Below are positions 20,746 through 30,638 of a stretch of DNA of 64,000 bases, in pieces; position 1 is the first letter of the stretch, and each line of letters starts with the position of its first letter. Where the stretch lies: assembly GCA_039545295.1 (NCBI GenBank), contig BCIK01000025.1, positions 314,080 through 378,079 of the forward strand. The letters run 5' to 3'. Below the pieces are notes generated by a model that had not been told where the DNA came from, searched no databases, and saw nothing but the letters and a program-made list of their open reading frames with translations. The DNA comes from Udeniomyces pyricola (Eukaryota > Basidiomycota > Tremellomycetes > Cystofilobasidiales > Mrakiaceae). The translations under genes and the position numbers were made by a program.

Positions 20746-21591
20746 GTTATCGAAGGGGTTCGCAGGAATTTGATAACCACCAATATGTATCGTATTTTCG
20801 TCCTCATCGATCCTCATAATACGTTAGCACAAGAAACCTTGTCGACGCGGAGCACGAACGAACACGAATGATCGGGAAAAAAAGAACAAAAAAAAAGAAT
20901 GAGGGGAAAAGGGATTATGGAGACGAAAAAGGAAGTCTGGGCTTCTCTGCAGACGCTATTGGTCGCGCATGGACTGCGAACAGACGAGGAGAGCCGGAAT
21001 AGAGAGGCGAGGAGGGGGGGGGGGAGGCGGGCTGAGAAAGAAAGGCACATCAGAGAGAAAGAGAAGAAGGAAGGAAAGGGGAACCTGAAACGAGAAACAG
21101 GATTCAAAAGAGAAAATACTGAAAGCACGAAGTCAAGGCAGGAAGAAGCCATGAAAGATGCAAAGGAAACGTGTAGTTGTTTATAGGATGATTGGCTGGT
21201 TGTAGATATGTGATTGATTTGTTTGTAAGTGATAGAAAGATGCGAGAGACAAATCGGTTCAAATCCAAGAGGAAAAGGAAATGGAAGAGAAGAGAGAGAC
21301 AGGAATAAAAACGAAGCAGACCGCACGAGCCGGAGAGAGTCAAGAATAGACGAAGGAGAAGAAAACGATGCAATGTGCCTTGAAACGGATGACAAGGATG
21401 GGATCGCTAAAAAAGAAGCAACGAGAAGAGAAGAGAACAGACACAGGACGGAAGGAGGCGAATAGAAAAGAGAGACAAAGACAGAACTAAAAGAGACGTC
21501 ACGCTCAGTCCAAGCGCATGGATGAGAGAACCTTGACGGACGAGACAAATGCGGCTCACTAAGTGGTCCTGATGAAGCAGGGATACCTTAC
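20746..21591. other. purine-rich intergenic tract
   Basis: From ~20870 to ~21480 the plus strand is almost pure G+A with runs such as GGAGGGGGGGGGGAGG. This leaves long stop-free frames on the minus strand by composition alone. I see no gene, RNA or repeat family in it. Confidence 0.6.
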
Positions 21592-22205
21592 GGGGCTCAT
21601 CGGTCTCCAACAGGCGTTTCTGCAGCAGCGGGTGTTCTTCCACAGCCGCCGGCGGCAGCTGGCGTACGGCCGTTAGGCGAGGAGAAACACAGAAGATGCG
21701 CTATGAACCAACCTCTTTGAGTCGCTTGGCGTCGTTGAACGTCGGTCCTCCCGGAATGTCGTCTGGACGAGGCCGTTTGGTCTTTTTCTAAGGCAGCGGC
21801 GACATGGCTGAGGGTGAGCATTCGAAAACACAATATGTACGTAACCCCAACATCATCGGGAGGATACCGACTTTGGGTTTCGCCGGCTTTTCCTGGCGGA
21901 CAAACATCGAAGGACCCTTTGCCTGACAGCACAAGCAAGTTAGACAAAGACGGCATCCCAAAGGCGGCAGCGGAGGTGAGAGCGACGGTCCGAGGCGAGA
22001 GCAAAAGGGAGAAAGAGGCACAAAAGTAGAGTGTTCAGACTCGTGTCCGTGACGACTAAACGCAAAGCATAGCAAAGCACGGCCAAGAAAGGTGATAATG
22101 GCGGGGGTCGGCAAGCAGGATGTACCTCGGGCAGTTCCCCTTCGGCCAACCGCCAGCCGTATTGCTCGAGATCCGCTTTTGGGCTCTCGACCAAAAGTGC
22201 TCAAC
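21592..22205 (-). pseudogene. possible 5'-truncated gene of unknown function
   Basis: On the minus strand several exon-like blocks have good codon composition and splice-like borders: 22131-22205 (SPKADLEQYGWRLAEGELPE), ~21906-21983 (GPSMFVRQEKPAKPKVGILP), ~21718-21790 (KKTKRPRPDDIPGGPTFNDA, then KRLKE) and 21592-21659 (PPAAVEEHPLLQKRLLETDE). I could not join the second and third in a single frame. The 5' side is cut off exactly where a fragment of the 4444-5705 gene begins (22179-22287). I read it as a truncated, probably dead gene, though a mis-spliced live gene is possible. Confidence 0.35.
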
Positions 22206-22287
22206 GCTCTTGACCCGGCACGTGTGCGTAGCCTCCAAATCTGCCTCTGCTATCTTTTTTCGTTGAGATAATCATCAGCACGCCGAC
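22179..22287 (+). pseudogene. fragment of the 4444-5705 gene (exon 4 end, intron, exon 5 start)
   Basis: This plus-strand stretch matches 4971-5085 read on the minus strand: GGCTCTCGACC, the exon end with its GTGCGTAG donor, intron words CTCCAAATCTGCCT and TGCTATCTTTTTT, and the acceptor ATCATCAGCACGCCGA. Homology covers about 109 bases across an exon-intron-exon junction, so it is a genomic-DNA copy. It overlaps the 5' edge of the truncated minus-strand frame. Confidence 0.85.
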
Positions 22288-22535
22288 GTGCGTTTTCTCC
22301 CAGGAAACAACTTGTGACGCTGAGTGGCGGATTGGTCGAACTGAACAGCACAGTCGGAATTTTCTCGGTCGTTTTCTTATTTGACTCTGGGTGATAAGAA
22401 TCATCATGTCGATCAACGTGTGGAACCTACAACTAACGATACACACTCCGCCTCCCTACCGACCCTATCAATTCATCTCGGGATCGTAACGAGGTCTACT
22501 TTCTAATCTCACAAAACTTCCCCTCCTTGCTTTCT

Positions 22536-24568
22536 TTAGTCCTTGAAACCACGCTCCGTCGTCTTGCCATTGTCCTTCGGGCCGTCGATCTTGACGCCGA
22601 GTTCCCTTGCTCGTTCGACAGCCCAGTCCTTGGCTTTCAGACCGGTCGAGGCTTCGTACTCGGCGACGGAGACAGGTTTCTCTGCGGTAGGCGTCACTCG
22701 CTGATAGAAAGAAGGAGGAGGAGGGTAGGTGGGGTGAAGCAAAGGGTGGAGACGTAAACATGAGGAGAATCAGCCCCTGTTCATGCATCGGCTACCACAC
22801 CTATCCCACCCAACATCTGCCACGACATTGCAGACATCATAGGTAGCACAGTCAGTATGCAAAACATCACTCACGACACCATGCCTCTGCTCCGGGAAAA
22901 AGTCAAATAACGCCGAGTGATTGACGACCCGGTTGTCCCACAAGACCGTCGTGCCCTTCTGCCAGTTGGCCCGAACCTGGAAGTCGGGCGACGACGTGAA
23001 GCCCCGGTAGAGCAACGCGAGGATGGCGTCCGATTCCGTTTTGGGCACACCGACGATCCGACGGGTGAAACCCGGGTTGACAAAGACTGACTTGACGCCC
23101 GTCGCCGGGTGAACCCGGACGACCGGGTGGATCGTCTCGACGGGCTCACGACGGACGTGTCGGCCAGCGGCTCGGGTACCGTTCGCCTGGTTGACGCCAG
23201 AATGAAGGGCAGAAAGCGACTCGAGATAGAGCTGGAAGCCTGGTGAGAACGACGAGTAGAGCGCCGCGCCGGACGAGAAGATGGTGTCACCGCCAACTTC
23301 GGGCACGGTGACGAGAGTGAGAGACGTCTAGCGAAGGAAGAAGGCATGATTACATGATCCGGATCGGTCAGCACAGATTTCGAACTATGATAACGCATCA
23401 TCTCCTAATAAAGTCATGATTTGCCATCTCCCACTCCATGCGAGCTCGCACGCTACACTCACCAGACCAGGAGGCTGAAGCTCGTACGTGACATCGGAGT
23501 GGTAGAGCTCCTCTTTTGCAAACGCCGTCGTGTCGGGGCGGGACTTGGCATCGGCGCTAGATGGGACAAGAGCGTCACATGGTAGCGATGAGGCAGAAGT
23601 GGAGAGGTACATGGGTTATGTGACAGACAGGATGAGCGCTGGAAACGAAGGGCGCTGCGGCTTGAAATGATGCCCGACTGTGCAATAGATGGCATAACAG
23701 GTAGAACTCACTACACAAGATGAATCTCTTCAAGCCCTGCTTGGCGAGGAATGCCCGTGGTGGCGTGCTTGTGGAGAGGGCCAAAGTGTCGGCCAAAAGC
23801 GAGCTGGTCCTCGACCGAGATATCGTTGTCTCGCACGATGATGACGCCAACCTGGCCACCGAGGAGGGCGCTGGAAAAGAGTGATGACACAGATGACACA
23901 GATGACACAGATGACAGAAGATGATAGGCAGTGAGCGAGAAAGATATAAGCAGAGGTATCAGCACCGACACATGTTGGACAGTCCATCACGGTGATGTAC
24001 GTGATGTGCGGTGACAAGCCTCATGATCCTATCGCACGTGAATGATGGACGATGGTCAGATCAGCCCAGCAATTCACTCACAGGTCATCCTTTTCCTCTC
24101 CTGTCAACGTCTTGAGATCGATGCCGTGCAGCTCAACGCCGAGCGCGGGCGTGATCCATCGCCACTTGCTTGCCTTGCGGAGGATGAGATTCTCCTTTTT
24201 CGGCTTGCCGAGCGAGGGGGCAGATAGTCCTCGGTCGACGACCGACTGAAGCTCGAGTTTAGGCCAAGAGACTTCGGGGTGAGATGGCTTGAGGTGGTTG
24301 AAAGGGTAAGAGGGATCGTCATCGACGGCCGATCCGGCTTCGCCGTTGTTAGGGTTGAAGTTGCTTGATGACACGAGGGCGAGCGATCCATATGCGGACG
24401 CGATGGCTGCGATGACATCGATGGATTTAGTCAAGTTGTCCTTTGTCAAAAGAAGGGCGCGCTCAGGCAAGCTGGCCGCCTACATCCCAAATGTAGGGAG
24501 ATGCGCTCACATGACTCGTACGCGTTCTTCTGGGGAGAGGTGACGGTTGCGGTGGCGGTAGTGCTCAT
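22536..24568 (-). CDS. TauD/Jlp1-type 2-oxoglutarate-dependent sulfonate dioxygenase
   Basis: Cytosolic Fe(II)/2-oxoglutarate oxygenase of the TauD family. Fungal Jlp1 releases sulfite from taurine and other sulfonates for use as a sulfur source. Exons (minus): 24511-24568, 24082-24406, 23712-23870, 23463-23556, 22875-23327, 22536-22700; 417 residues, close to the usual ~410. The iron-binding HxD is in YHSDVTYELQPPG (His200, Asp202). The distal His is in WDNRVVNHSA (~349), and the 2-oxoglutarate-binding Arg is in the following RHGVR. The block GGDTIFSSGAALYSSFSPGF is typical of fungal members. Its start faces a Dal5/Soa1-type transporter start across 1 kb, which suggests uptake plus degradation of organosulfur compounds. 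Intron 2 contains a 9-base minisatellite. The catalytic residues are intact, so it is probably functional. Confidence 0.92.
23883..23916. repeat. 9-bp minisatellite inside intron 2 of the dioxygenase gene
   Basis: About 3.8 tandem copies of GATGACACA on the plus strand, lying wholly between the exons at 24082-24406 and 23712-23870. Confidence 0.85.
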
Positions 24569-25591
24569 GATGAAGATGATAGATCGGAAGGGTGATGCCT
24601 GGATGTGGAAGTGAGCTTAGGGGGGATAAGGTATAACGTCGAGTATGATCAGGTCAAGGAGCTGAAGCGGACGACGGTGGCTAGGTGATGGACGGAAGGA
24701 AAGTTCAAAAAGTCATGAGTAGAAATAGGTAGATAAAAAGACGGGGCTAAGGGCGTTCATAAGCGGAGTTTCTGGTCAGTTGAACTGAATGGAGGGAGGA
24801 GTGTGAGGTAAGCGATGTGCAAGATGGGGCAGGGATGATGCCTTGAGGTGGAGGGGACATGTCGGAGATGGGCGAGGGGGAGGTTCTTAACAGTGAGCGA
24901 GATGACGTGCGAGACGGTTCGACGTTTGACGACGCGCCTAGACGTGCAGACGCGCAGACGGGCTGACGCGTAGACGCGAGCTGGTTTGGGAAGAGAGACT
25001 AACCTTTGATGCGGCGCGGCTTTGGCCGATACGCAATATGCAATATGGCCGACAGTGGCAAGGGGCAGCCGGACATGTCGCCATTCGGATTCGCCTTGGA
25101 ACCATCAACTGATGAGTTCATCACCCCGCGTGTCATTTTTAGTTTAGCCTCTTTGCTCTCTTTCTCACCCGCGGTTGCCAACAGTTGGATCGGATGACCT
25201 ACTGATCCCGGCTAATGACACTTTCTAGAACACTAGGCTTATCTTGACCCTTATAGCTCGCGAGCTTCCAGCTTTATCATTCCTGCTTCGCTCGCCATCC
25301 TCGTCCGGATGAGAGCATCTTTTCAGCTTGACCCTGCCTTCGAGCTCCCTTTGACCTGACTGATGCGCGGCCCCTCGGGTCTGGATATTGGATGACGGCG
25401 CCATCATGAGCACATAATCTTGTACCATATATCATGCAGCCAGATTCCACACCTTTTTCCACTCATTCACCCACCACATAGATCCTCACCGTCACGCCTG
25501 CAATACCGCGACTTGTGCTCCGGTCCTTGCCTCCTTCCTGTTTTCTTATCTATAGGTCTCCATCTCCGCCCCTCCATTCTCCAGTACCGCC
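24569..25591. promoter_or_regulatory. divergent promoter region between dioxygenase and transporter
   Basis: This 1-kb gap separates the starts of two probably co-functioning genes. A CACGTG box, the Cbf1/Met4-type element expected for sulfur regulation, is not present. A stretch at ~24920-24982 has GACGCG-like words repeated at 8-12-base spacing (GACGACGCG, CAGACGCGCAGACGGG, GACGCGTAGACGCGAG). These could be factor sites or an eroded tandem repeat. Confidence 0.45.
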
Positions 25592-28234
25592 ATGTCACCT
25601 CGCAACGAGATCGATGACGCTCCAGTCCTGTCTCAACACACAATCCCTGCTTCTACTCCACATCCCACTTCTCTCGTCGCCAGCCCTGACTCGGCAGATT
25701 CGAGATCCCTCGATCAGCTGAGCGACGATGAGAAGAAGCGCAAGGATAGCTGGCACTCTTCTGAAAACGACCTTGAATCTGTCGACAACATCTCGATTGA
25801 GAAACTACTGTACGTGTCGTGTCCACATGTCTCATATACTTTCAATGACGAATACTTCAAGCTCTTGCGGCTGATTCGAGTTCATGATTCGCTCTGCTCT
25901 ACGCGCTTGCTCATAAAACACAGATATGAGCCTATTGAGGGCTACGAGGGGAAGCATCGCTACGATCCTCAGGCGACGTGGACCGAGGATGAGGAGAAGA
26001 AAGTCGTCCGCAAGGTTAGTCGAGTCGTTTCACCTTTCTTATCCTTGTATGCGGTCGCTTGATGTCTATCTCGCCTATGCTGACTCAGCTGTTTTTTTTT
26101 GTGTGTCTTGTTGCCCTGCACACGTCCTCATAACACTGCTCTCATCCTCCTCCTTTCTGTCTCTTCCACTTCCAGATCGATCTGCGCATCATGACGTTTG
26201 CTTGCCTCATCTTCTTTTGCCTCCAGCTTGACCGGGTCAACATCAGCTCTGCCCTGTCTGACAACATGCTCACCGACCTCAAACTGACGACCCAAGACTA
26301 CAACAACGGGATGTCCATCTTCTACGCCTGCTTCCTATTCGCCGAGCTACCATCACGTGAGTGTTCATCCTCTGAACAGGCGTTTGCATGATTTTGCTGA
26401 TGAGGGCAGCGCGCATTGCTTCTTGAACGACAAACTGACGGACTCATACTTTTCTGCCTTTCATAGAACTGATCTCCAAGCGACTCGGGCCCGATCGCTG
26501 GGTGCCGATCCAAATTGTCCTTTGGTCAATTGTTACCATCAGCCAATCGACCATCAAGGGTCGTTCGACGTTCTTTGCCACTCGAGCTTTGCTCGGACTG
26601 ACCGAAGGTAAGTGTCGTATCTTATTCATCCTCCTTTTTCGTCTTCCGATCTGCCGCAACGTCATACTCATGACCGCATTCGTCCGTGTCTCTCATTTGC
26701 TTTTTCTAGGTGGCCTCATTCCCGACATCGTCCTGTTCCTCTCCTACTTTTACAAAACGACCGAGCTCCCCATCCGACTTTCCTTCTTCTGGGTTACCAT
26801 GACTCTAACGACTGTCATCCAATCCTTCCTCGCGTACGGCATCCTTCGTCTCGGTTCGCCCACCGGTTGGGAAGGCTGGCGCTACTTGTTTGCCATCGAG
26901 GGCGCTCTGACAGCGTCGATCGGGATCTTTGCTGGGTTCTATCTCCCACCTTCGCCTACTCAGACCGCTGGCCGTTTCCGAGGCAAGGCCGGCTGGTTCA
27001 CGGAGCGAGAGGAAATTATCATGGTCAATCGTGTGTTGCGAGACGATCCATCTAAGGGTGAGTTTTAACGCGCTCGATGAGAAAATGACGCATTGGATGA
27101 ATGCATCATGCAGTTCTGACGTCATATCTTCCCTGTCTTCTCCTACCTTGCAGGTCAAATGCACAATCGTGAAGGTCTTTCCCTCAAGAATTTCAAGGAG
27201 TGTCTCTGCGATTACGACAACTGGCCGCTCTACCTCATCGGCCTGACCTCATACCAGCCTTTCGCTCCCCCTTCGCAATACCTCACCCTTACCCTTCGCT
27301 CGCTCGGCTTCAACACCTTTGACACGAACTTGCTCGTCATTCCATCGTCGGTGCTTTGGATGATCAACTGCTTTGGCGTCACGTTCCTGTCGCGCAAGCT
27401 CAAGGAGAAGACGTTTACCTCCATGATCGCTCAGATGTGAGTGGTGGTCCACATGATTTGCTTGTGTCCTGATTGATGACACAAGTCGGCGACATCATCC
27501 GCTATCTTCAGTGACTGATTCTTTATCCTGATCCTCTCTCTTGAACCCTTCAGCTGGGGTCTTCCTCTCCTCATCGCATTGATCACTCTTCCCGATGGCG
27601 GCCGAGAGTGGATCCGTTTTGCCCTCATCTCACTCCTCATCGCCTACCCTTACGCCCATCCAATCCTTGTCGGCTGGAACTCGTCCAACTCAAACTCGGT
27701 CCGATTGAGGACAGTCTCGAGCTCGCTATACAACATGAGCGTCCAGATGGGTAGCATCATCTCGACTCAGAGTGAGTTTTGCGTCTTCTTTCTGGCTCAA
27801 CGGGAATTAGATGTAGAGCATGGGTCTGTGTTTATGAGTCGTTTCCGACCCGCCGACCGACCAAAACTGATCATTGACCATCCTTCGTAATCTCGTTCAG
27901 TTTACCGAACCCCTGACAAGCCCTACTACCACAAGGGTAACAAGATCCTCCTCGGTCTCCTCATCTACAACATTGCTCTCTTCTGCTCTGTCAAACGTGA
28001 GCAACTTTTCAGAACCCCTTTCCTGCTCCGCTCTACACGACTGTTTTTTTTTTCTCTGTCTGAAAGCTGACGAGCTTTGGTCTTGTTCCCCTTTTTGCAG
28101 TTTACTTCATCTCGCGTAACCGCTGGAAGAGGAACCAATGGAAGAAACTCACCGTCGACGAAAAGGAAGCTTACCTCCGGGACGTAGCCCCGAAAGTCGG
28201 CAACAAGAGTCTGGTGTTCATGTTTGAGCATTGA
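25592..28234 (+). CDS. MFS anion:cation symporter (Dal5/Soa1-type ACS family)
   Basis: Plasma-membrane transporter of the allantoate-permease (ACS) family. Yeast members carry allantoate, vitamins and, in Soa1, sulfonates and inorganic sulfur anions. Exons: 25592-25809, 25924-26014, 26176-26356, 26467-26607, 26710-27057, 27154-27436, 27554-27771, 27901-27996, 28101-28234; 569 residues. A hydrophilic Ser/Asp-rich N-terminus of ~100 residues precedes TM1 (MTFACLIFFCLQLDRVNISS). Signature stretches are LLGLTEGGLIPDIVLFLSYF followed by YKTTELPIRLSFFW, and YRTPDKPYYHKGN after TM10-11. All twelve helices appear present. Divergent pairing with the sulfonate dioxygenase makes an organosulfonate substrate the best guess, but allantoate or another carboxylate cannot be excluded. 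Confidence 0.92.
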
Positions 28235-28781
28235 TCTGGTTGATCCCCGTCGTGGTCTTGTCGAGTGTAGCATCAGTTTTTTTTCTTCTTCTTTTTTTCC
28301 TTAGATGAGCGTGTACTGAGCTGGCAGGCGGGGTGTTTTATGTGTTTTCGTTTTCTTCTTTGATTTTTCTTCTTTCTTTTTTCTCGATCTGTTTTGGTTG
28401 CTTGGTGAACCTGCACGATGCCATGATGACTTGCGCTCTCCTCACTATCATTTAATGAGCAAGGATGAGCGCGAAGAAAAAAATCGACAAAGCTAAGCAC
28501 GATTATATATAGGCAGGTTGATAGGCAGATTTCCATCGCACGATTGAACCTGACTTTAAATCACTTCCAGGCCGGATCAGTGAGGTTAGTAGTCGCCTGG
28601 GGAAACCTCGGGCATTCGCGATTGCTGCAATCGGACATCTCCTTGGCAAGTGCTCATGAATCGGGCAGTAACATCTCTCCACCACTTTCTTCTCGACGTC
28701 TTTCATCACTGTCGCACCATCATCATTGAGACCTCACATCAGTTTTCTCTACTCGTCTCCTCCATACCCTCCACGCTCAAC
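28235..28781. other. intergenic, transporter 3' flank and Dabb-gene promoter
   Basis: T-rich 3' flank to ~28400, then ordinary sequence with a pyrimidine-rich stretch just before the ATG at 28782. Nothing else is seen. Confidence 0.5.
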
Positions 28782-29903
28782 ATGCCCATCCAAGTACGGT
28801 TTAATCTCGTACCATCCTTCCTTCTCTCTCGGCCCCTCAAAAGATACATCCATCTAGCCAGCTAATTAACCCCCCCCCCCCCTAACCATCGATCACCGAC
28901 CCGGCTGGACCCTCCTTCCTTCCAGCACATCGTCGCCTTCGAATACGACCCTGCCAAAGTGACGTCTTCGACCTTGACGACCATCTCTCAAGCCTTTCTT
29001 GAGCTCCAAAAGACGTGTCTAGATCGCAAGACGAATGAGCCGTACATTGTCAAACTCGTCGGTGGAAAGCAGGATAGTCCGGAGGGGAAGCATCAGGGGA
29101 TGACGGTACGTTGAAGCATCGACACTTGATGACGAGTCGATGAAGCCAATGGACAAGTAGACAAATTGGGAACGCAAGTTGGGAACGGATTGGATTTGAT
29201 CGCTGACGAGATGGAAATCTTGGACCTAATTTTGGATACGCGGTAATGAATCGATATGGTGATTGGCTCTCCATGACGACTTACTACGCTACAGCATGTC
29301 TTTCTCGTTGAATTCAAGGTTCGTACCCTTGGGTGCCCATTCTGTTATTGACAAAAGCGATTTCTCGATCTTAGCATGTGCAGTATGTGATCGCCGTCGT
29401 TTTAGCAAGCTAATAACTCATACCGGATCATCTTTCTTTCCTGCAATTTTTTCATCATGATGTTTATCTTTCGACCCTGTACATGTTGATCGTTCTGATC
29501 GTACCTGCTCCACACTCAATCAAATCATACATATCGCCCCTTGAAACCGTGGACTTGTAACCGTCCACGTTATCGCAATCATCAGACGGAAGCCGACAGA
29601 CAATACTACCTCGACTCCGATCCCGCACACATAGCCTTCAAGGTACCCTCTTTTCTTCTTTTTTTTTTCTTTTTCTTTTTCTTCTTCTTTTCTCTCGCAT
29701 GTTCAAGGATCCTATGGATAGGCTTGATCGATATATCGTCCGGACGCAGAGACTTTCCTCATTAGGGGACATGAGCACCACATCGATAGCTGATCTCTAA
29801 CCCCCCCCCCCCCCNTTGTTATCTTGTGTCTACACGGCAGGCCCTCGTCGGACCGACGTTAAAATCCGCCATCGTCTTGGATTTCACCCAGGACGCTTGG
29901 TGA
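28782..29903 (+). CDS. stress-responsive A/B-barrel (Dabb) domain protein
   Basis: Small soluble dimeric alpha+beta barrel protein. Exons 28782-28793, 28926-29105, 29295-29318, 29586-29642 and 29841-29903 join in frame to 111 residues, the usual single-domain size. The domain runs from HIVAFEYDPAKV through HVFLVEFKTEADRQYYLDSD to PAHIAFK and the last strand SAIVLDFTQDAW. The PAHIAFK and FEYD/VFLVEF strands are the family hallmarks. Dabb proteins include stress-induced proteins and a few enzymes such as cyclases and olivetolic acid cyclase, so the role is open. The first exon has only four codons and exon 3 only eight. An N in a poly-C run in intron 4 (29815) marks an assembly ambiguity but does not touch coding sequence. 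Confidence 0.88.
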
Positions 29904-30638
29904 TGGATCGATTGATGGTTTTCGAAATTCGAATGATCGATGGGGGAGGCCAGATCGAATCCATATCTTGATATGATGGGAAAACCCAAAAGGAAAAAAG
30001 AAACCCAATATTTGATAATAACCATGATAGCAAATCCCGCTGACGAATATATATATATGTATGTACTAAGCTGAGTGAAAGGGAGAAGGGGGGGGGGATC
30101 GGAAATGGGAGAATAACAGAACGCGTCTAACTGGCCCGGTCAAGATCGGAAAGAAACTGGATGGAACGTTCGTTCAGTGAGACGTTAGAATAGAGGATGA
30201 GAAGAAAAACATATGGTTGAGTAGGGACGATGATAATGAATGAATGAAGGAATGGGTTGCATCCATCACCTCGTCGAGATGGATGGAGGTTGATTATTTA
30301 ATGGGAGCTCGCGATCGATTCGATCCGATTCGATTCGATCCGATCGACCGAGATACGGGTCGGAAAGGAAGAAGTGAGAGAGAGTTGAATAAAGGTAAAA
30401 TAAATAAATATAAAGTGAATGTGTGAGGGAGAGAGTGTGTATGTGTGTATGTGTAAAAGGTTTCAAGAGTTCTTCTAGGCGAACCGGTTTCAGATATATA
30501 TATATATAAAGAGCAGGCCGACAGACCGCGGGAAGAAGAAGTAAGATTAAAAAAAAAGAAGCCAAGAGGCATGGGTTCTCTAGTGAAATCGAGCCGACAG
30601 GGGAAGAGCGGGGCGGGCAGGGAGGGGGTAAGCTTCGT
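29904..30638. other. convergent intergenic region with simple-sequence tracts
   Basis: Between two converging genes. It contains a TA-repeat near 30490-30507, a second TATA run near 30048-30060, a G-run near 30088-30097 and a CGATCCGATTCGATTCGATC-type low-complexity patch near 30310-30345. No gene is seen. Confidence 0.55.

Noticed and set aside
20814..21548. A 244-codon open frame on the minus strand
   Set aside because: The plus strand here is nearly pure purine, so the minus strand lacks stops by composition. The product is Ser/Leu/Phe-rich with no domain, start context or splice logic.
24935..24982. GACGCG repeats as a CRISPR or satellite array
   Set aside because: Words are degenerate and unevenly spaced with no constant repeat/spacer structure, and CRISPR arrays are not expected in a fungal nuclear genome.
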